From contig DCTP01000134.1 of assembly GCA_002329625.1 (NCBI GenBank), positions 2,829 through 11,165 on the forward strand: DNA of 8,337 nt. The letters are read 5' to 3'. Made by a program: the position numbers and the translations under genes. Positions 5,799-8,337 of this stretch are shown piece by piece (positions within the stretch are counted from its first letter, which is position 1; each line of letters opens with the position of its first letter). The notes below the pieces were generated by a model, which worked only from the letters and a program-made list of their open reading frames with translations, made no database searches and was not told the DNA's origin. Source of the DNA: Leptolinea sp. UBA1437 (GTDB taxonomy: Bacteria > Chloroflexota > Anaerolineae > Anaerolineales > Anaerolineaceae).

Positions 5799-6638
5799 CT
5801 AACGCCCGCTCTTCGCGTTGCGACGTCGCACAATATATTTATCTGTTTTCTTATTCGAGCGAGTCTTATATCCGAGCGCCGGTTTTCCCCACGGGGTTTT
5901 CGGCCCGGGCATACCCACAGGTTGCCGGCCTTCACCGCCGCCGTGCGGATGATCGCGCGGAGACATCGCTGTACCGCGGACAGTCGGACGAATCCCCAAA
6001 TGTCGTTTCCGTCCGGCTTTGCCGAGTTTAACATTGCTGTGATCCAAATTGCCCAGCTGTCCGATTGTGGCGTAGCAGGTTTGCAGAATCAGACGAACCT
6101 CACCGGACGGCAATCGAATCTGCGCATAATCGCCTTCTTTTGCCAGTAATTGCGCGGAAGAGCCGGCTGCCCGAACCAATTGGCCGCCTTTGCCGGGTTT
6201 CATCTCAATATTATGAATGGTGGAACCCACCGGAATATTGGAGATCGGCATAGCATTGCCGGTACGGATTTCAACTTTCGGTCCGGAGACAATGGAATCA
6301 TTCACCTTTAAACCGATCGGTGCCAGAATATAGCGTTTCTCGCCGTCTTTATATTGAACAAGCGCGATGCGAGCTGTTCGATTCGGATCATACTCAATCG
6401 CAATTACTTTGGCCGGCACATCAATCTTATCGCGCCGCATATCAACAATCCGAATGTAACGTCGCTCTCCACCGCCGCGGTGACGGACCGTAATCCGACC
6501 GTCCGAGTTACGACCTGCGTGATTCTTCCGAATCACGATCAGCGATCGTTCCGGTTTATCTTTGGTGATTTCTTCAAAGGTATAACCTGTCATACCGCGG
6601 AGACCGGGAGTGATAGGTTTATAAATTTTAACTGCCAT
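5799..6638 (-). CDS. rplB: 50S ribosomal protein L2
   Basis: L2 binds 23S rRNA close to the peptidyl transferase centre, is needed for subunit joining, and forms bridges to 16S rRNA. The product has 279 residues (usual 270-280). The N-terminal OB-like part contains HRGGGERRYIRIVDMRR (53-69) and the central SH3-like part IPVGSTIHNIEMKPGKGGQL and RAAGSSAQLLAKEGDYAQIR. The C-terminal loop carries His230 in SPRDHPHGGGEGR, matching E. coli His229 that is important for activity, followed by TPWGKPALGYKTR and DKYIVRRR. The commoner form of this loop is NPVDHPHGGGEG. Its start overlaps the rplW stop as TAATG, with GAAGGAG 7 nt upstream inside rplW, so translation is coupled. Confidence 0.98.
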   Translation of the reverse strand: MAVKIYKPITPGLRGMTGYTFEEITKDKPERSLIVIRKNHAGRNSDGRITVRHRGGGERRYIRIVDMRRDKIDVPAKVIAIEYDPNRTARIALVQYKDGEKRYILAPIGLKVNDSIVSGPKVEIRTGNAMPISNIPVGSTIHNIEMKPGKGGQLVRAAGSSAQLLAKEGDYAQIRLPSGEVRLILQTCYATIGQLGNLDHSNVKLGKAGRKRHLGIRPTVRGTAMSPRDHPHGGGEGRQPVGMPGPKTPWGKPALGYKTRSNKKTDKYIVRRRNAKSGR

Positions 6639-6940
6639 TATTCAACTCCTTCGAAGAACGGAATCTTATCACCGGCAGCCAATGTCACAATTGCCTTTTT
6701 CATGCCAGGCTTCTTGAGAAATAAGCGACGGTTTTTGGTATTCCGTTTGGATTTTCCGGGCGTTCGAATGATATTAACCCGAACCACATTCACTTTAAAA
6801 ATGGATTCAACTGCTTCTTTCACCATCGTCCGGTTGGCGTCAGGATCTACTTCAAAAACATACTGATTCAGTTTGAAAGCCATTTCATTAGTTTTTTCGG
6901 TAATTAAGGGACGGCGAAGGATTTCAAAATCTGTTGTCAT
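6638..6940 (-). CDS. rplW: 50S ribosomal protein L23
   Basis: L23 lies at the tunnel exit and is the main docking point for trigger factor and the signal recognition particle. The product has 100 residues, normal for bacteria. It begins MTTDFEILRRPLITEKTNEM; Glu15 in the TEK segment corresponds to the exposed Glu of the docking surface in E. coli L23. YVFEVDPDANRTMVKEAVES (27-46) and IFKVNVVRVNIIRTPGK follow, then the basic loop KSKRNTKNRRLFLKKPGMKK and a C-terminal strand. GGAGGAG in the 10-nt gap after rplD is a strong ribosome binding site. Confidence 0.98.
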   Translation of the reverse strand: MTTDFEILRRPLITEKTNEMAFKLNQYVFEVDPDANRTMVKEAVESIFKVNVVRVNIIRTPGKSKRNTKNRRLFLKKPGMKKAIVTLAAGDKIPFFEGVE

Positions 6941-6950
6941 TTTCTCCTCC

Positions 6951-7577
6951 CTATCCTAAAAATGAATTAATTGTCTCGATAGCCGCCACCGGAATGACGA
7001 TTCGATCGAAACGCAACAAATCACGAATATTTAAATAATTTGCCAACAAGATTTTTGCATAAGGCAGATTATTGGTTGCGCGAATGACGTCGACGCTGGA
7101 TTCCTTGTCGGGAATCAGAATCAATGCGCTGTTATCCCCCACCAGGAGAGATAATGCATTTGCCATCAGGCGTGTCTTCGGTTCATCGAGTTTTAACTCA
7201 TCAACCACAACGATTTCGGAATCGTTTGCTTTCACGCTTAACGCAGACCGCAAAGCCGCTCTTCGCATCTTCTTTGGCATATCCTGAGTGTAATCACGCA
7301 TATGCGGAGTATGAACCCGTCCGCCGCCTTTCCACTGAGCAGCGCGGATGGAACCTTGTCGAGCCCGACCGGTTCCTTTTTGTTTATAGGGTTTCCTGCC
7401 GCCGCCGGCGACTTCATGCCGTACCTTGGTTTCATGTGTTCCAAGACGAGCATTGGCCATTTGGCGAACATATGCCTGATGCATCAAGTCCATGTATATC
7501 GGGGCCGCAAAAATCGTTTCCGGAAGTTCGATCTGGTTGACGACTTCGCCCTTCATATTCTTGACATCGATTTTCAT
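6951..7577 (-). CDS. rplD: 50S ribosomal protein L4
   Basis: L4 binds domain I of 23S rRNA early in assembly, and its extended loop reaches the tunnel constriction opposite L22. In E. coli, L4 also represses the S10 operon by acting on its leader; no such leader can be assessed here because the upstream region lies outside the window. The product has 208 residues, normal length. The extended loop at about 50-90 is well conserved: HEVAGGGRKPYKQKGTGRAR, QGSIRAAQWKGGG. The segment KKMRRAALRSALS at 102-114 follows, and the C-terminal domain ends with a hydrophobic strand and NSFLG. It is 33 nt after rplC; the upstream purine-rich site (GGAG, then GAGAAG nearer the ATG) is weaker than for the neighbours. 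Confidence 0.98.
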   Translation of the reverse strand: MKIDVKNMKGEVVNQIELPETIFAAPIYMDLMHQAYVRQMANARLGTHETKVRHEVAGGGRKPYKQKGTGRARQGSIRAAQWKGGGRVHTPHMRDYTQDMPKKMRRAALRSALSVKANDSEIVVVDELKLDEPKTRLMANALSLLVGDNSALILIPDKESSVDVIRATNNLPYAKILLANYLNIRDLLRFDRIVIPVAAIETINSFLG

Positions 7578-7610
7578 AATACTTCTCGCTCCATGTTTTC
7601 GGTAAACCCG

Positions 7611-8240
7611 TTAAGATTTACGGGCATCCCTGATCATAACAAGACCGCCGCGTGCGCCGGGAACAGCGCCTTTGACGCCGATCAGATTCCGTTCCGCGTC
7701 GATGAAAGCGACTTTCAGGTTTTGTGCCGTAACACGATCATTGCCCATATGACCCGGGCCACGGGAACCCTTGAATACACGGCCTGGAGTCGTTCCGGAA
7801 CCGTGAGAACCGGGAGCGCGTAAACGATCCGACTGACCGTGGGTTTTCGGTCCGCCACGGAAGTTATACCGTTTCACACCACCTTGAAAACCACGCCCTT
7901 TACTGGTTCCGACGACATCAACCAGTTCGCCTAAAGCGAACAAATCCACAGTAACTTTGTCTCCTTCGGAGACCTGTGGATCTTTAACACGAAATTCACG
8001 CAAAAAGCGTAGCGGAGGCAAGTTGTTCCGCTTTAAATGACCCTTTTCAGCATTCGTGATTCGTTTCGGTTTAACCTCTTCGAACCCCAACTGCACCGCG
8101 CTGTACCCATCGTTTTCCTGAGTGCGCAACTGGGTAACATAGCAAGGCCCAGCTTCGATGACGGTGATCGGAATTGCAACACCATTCTCATCGAAAATCT
8201 GGGTCATGCCGATTTTCTTGCCGAGTAGCCCTTTAAACAT
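7611..8240 (-). CDS. rplC: 50S ribosomal protein L3
   Basis: L3 is an early-assembling 50S protein that binds near the 3' end of 23S rRNA and reaches toward the peptidyl transferase centre. The product has 209 residues, typical length. It begins MFKGLLGKKIGMTQIFDENG, with VTVIEAGPCYVTQ-like and YSAVQLGFEE segments. The central extension contains VVGTSKGRGFQGGVKRYNFR (109-128), GPKTHGQSDRLRAPGSHGSG (130-149) and TPGRVFKGSRGPGHMGNDRVT. The glutamine that PrmB methylates in E. coli L3 is not present in the equivalent GSHGSGTTPG stretch. GGGGAG lies 10 nt before the ATG. It is the most upstream gene in the window; rpsJ, its usual upstream neighbour, is not seen in the 97 nt that remain. Confidence 0.98.
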   Translation of the reverse strand: MFKGLLGKKIGMTQIFDENGVAIPITVIEAGPCYVTQLRTQENDGYSAVQLGFEEVKPKRITNAEKGHLKRNNLPPLRFLREFRVKDPQVSEGDKVTVDLFALGELVDVVGTSKGRGFQGGVKRYNFRGGPKTHGQSDRLRAPGSHGSGTTPGRVFKGSRGPGHMGNDRVTAQNLKVAFIDAERNLIGVKGAVPGARGGLVMIRDARKS

Positions 8241-8263
8241 TCTCTGTTTTCTCCCCTTTTAAG

Positions 8264-8293
8264 GTTATATATAATATTCGAAGGTTTCGTAAA
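8264..8293 (-). promoter_or_regulatory. weak promoter-like pair upstream of rplC
   Basis: On the minus strand TTTACG (8288-8293) is followed after 18 nt by TATAAC (8264-8269), in an AT-rich stretch. The -10-like element matches the bacterial consensus at five of six positions and the -35-like element at four of six. A start just downstream would give a leader of about 15-20 nt containing the GGGGAG ribosome binding site of rplC. AT-rich DNA gives such matches by chance, and the element overlaps the inverted repeat at 8281-8300, so this is only a candidate. Confidence 0.2.
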
Positions 8294-8300
8294 AAACCTT
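8281..8300. repeat. small perfect inverted repeat upstream of rplC
   Basis: AAGGTTT (8281-8287) and AAACCTT (8294-8300) form a 7-bp perfect stem with a 6-nt loop. On the minus strand, the direction of the genes, it is followed by CGAATATTATA and lacks a T-run, so it does not look like an intrinsic terminator for upstream genes. On the plus strand it is followed by TTCT only. It could be a weak RNA hairpin in the rplC leader; the stem is short and A/T-rich. Confidence 0.4.
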
Positions 8301-8337
8301 TTCTCAAGATTGTCAGCATGGGCTTAGCTGCATCATC

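Noticed and set aside
6354..6866. Long open frame on the plus strand (170 codons) opposite rplB and rplW
   Set aside because: It is antisense to two strongly conserved ribosomal genes, crosses their junction, and its translation has no recognisable domain; it is an open frame by composition.
7302..7823. Plus-strand open frame of 173 codons opposite rplD and rplC
   Set aside because: Antisense to rplD and rplC with no family resemblance and no reason to be translated; it spans their intergenic gap by chance.
8237..8337. Minus-strand open frame running from the window edge into the start of rplC, ending at a TAA within its first codons
   Set aside because: It looked like a possible rpsJ end, but its translation (DDAAKPMLTILRKGF and onward) has no similarity to S10, and about 100 nt without a stop is common in AT-rich DNA.
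1..8337. Inserted accessory gene, mobile element or undescribed system within the operon
   Set aside because: Every gene between the window edges is a recognised ribosomal protein in canonical order, and no gap exceeds 97 nt, so there is no room for one.

Overview
This window is a block of ribosomal protein genes, all on the minus strand. It is the core of the bacterial S10–spc cluster. Read 5'->3' on the minus strand (high to low coordinates) the order is rplC, rplD, rplW, rplB, rpsS, rplV, rpsC, rplP, rpmC, rpsQ, rplN, rplX, rplE, rpsN, rpsH, rplF, rplR and rpsE (cut by the window edge at position 1). This is the canonical bacterial order with nothing inserted, and I see no mobile element, RNA gene, CRISPR array or pseudogene.

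Layout: bases 8241-8337 form a short AT-rich stretch upstream of rplC with a small perfect inverted repeat and a weak promoter-like pair. They do not contain the end of rpsJ, which would normally sit there. From 8240 to 3029 lie the S10-operon genes proper (rplC to rpsQ), followed by rplN, the first gene of the spc part. From 3017 to 1 lie the rest of the spc genes, rplX to rpsE. Spacing is tight. Three neighbouring pairs (rplP/rpmC, rpmC/rpsQ, rpsQ/rplN) overlap as ATGA and one (rplW/rplB) as TAATG. Most other gaps are 1 to 41 nt, the largest internal gap being 67 nt between rpsC and rplP. Almost every gene has a purine-rich Shine-Dalgarno sequence just upstream, so this is most simply one co-transcribed, translationally coupled unit. 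No strong terminator or promoter is visible inside it.

The products are all structural parts of the ribosome: ten large-subunit proteins that build the 50S core, tunnel and tRNA-binding surfaces (L2, L3, L4, L5, L6, L14, L16, L18, L22, L24), two at the tunnel exit (L23, L29), and six small-subunit proteins (S3, S5, S8, S14, S17, S19).

Organism: clearly a bacterium, with roughly balanced base composition. S14 is the short zinc-binding form (two CxxC pairs) and L24 carries an extra C-terminal C4 zinc ribbon. Together with the S3 start MGRKVHPIGFRL and the L2 motif SPRDHPHGGGEG, this looks to me like a Chloroflexota-type lineage (Anaerolineae-like). That placement is from memory of family sequences and is only moderately confident. 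The region is ordinary core genome. The points worth a second look are small: the rplC upstream region, the altered L22 tunnel-loop sequence, and the acidic tail of S17.
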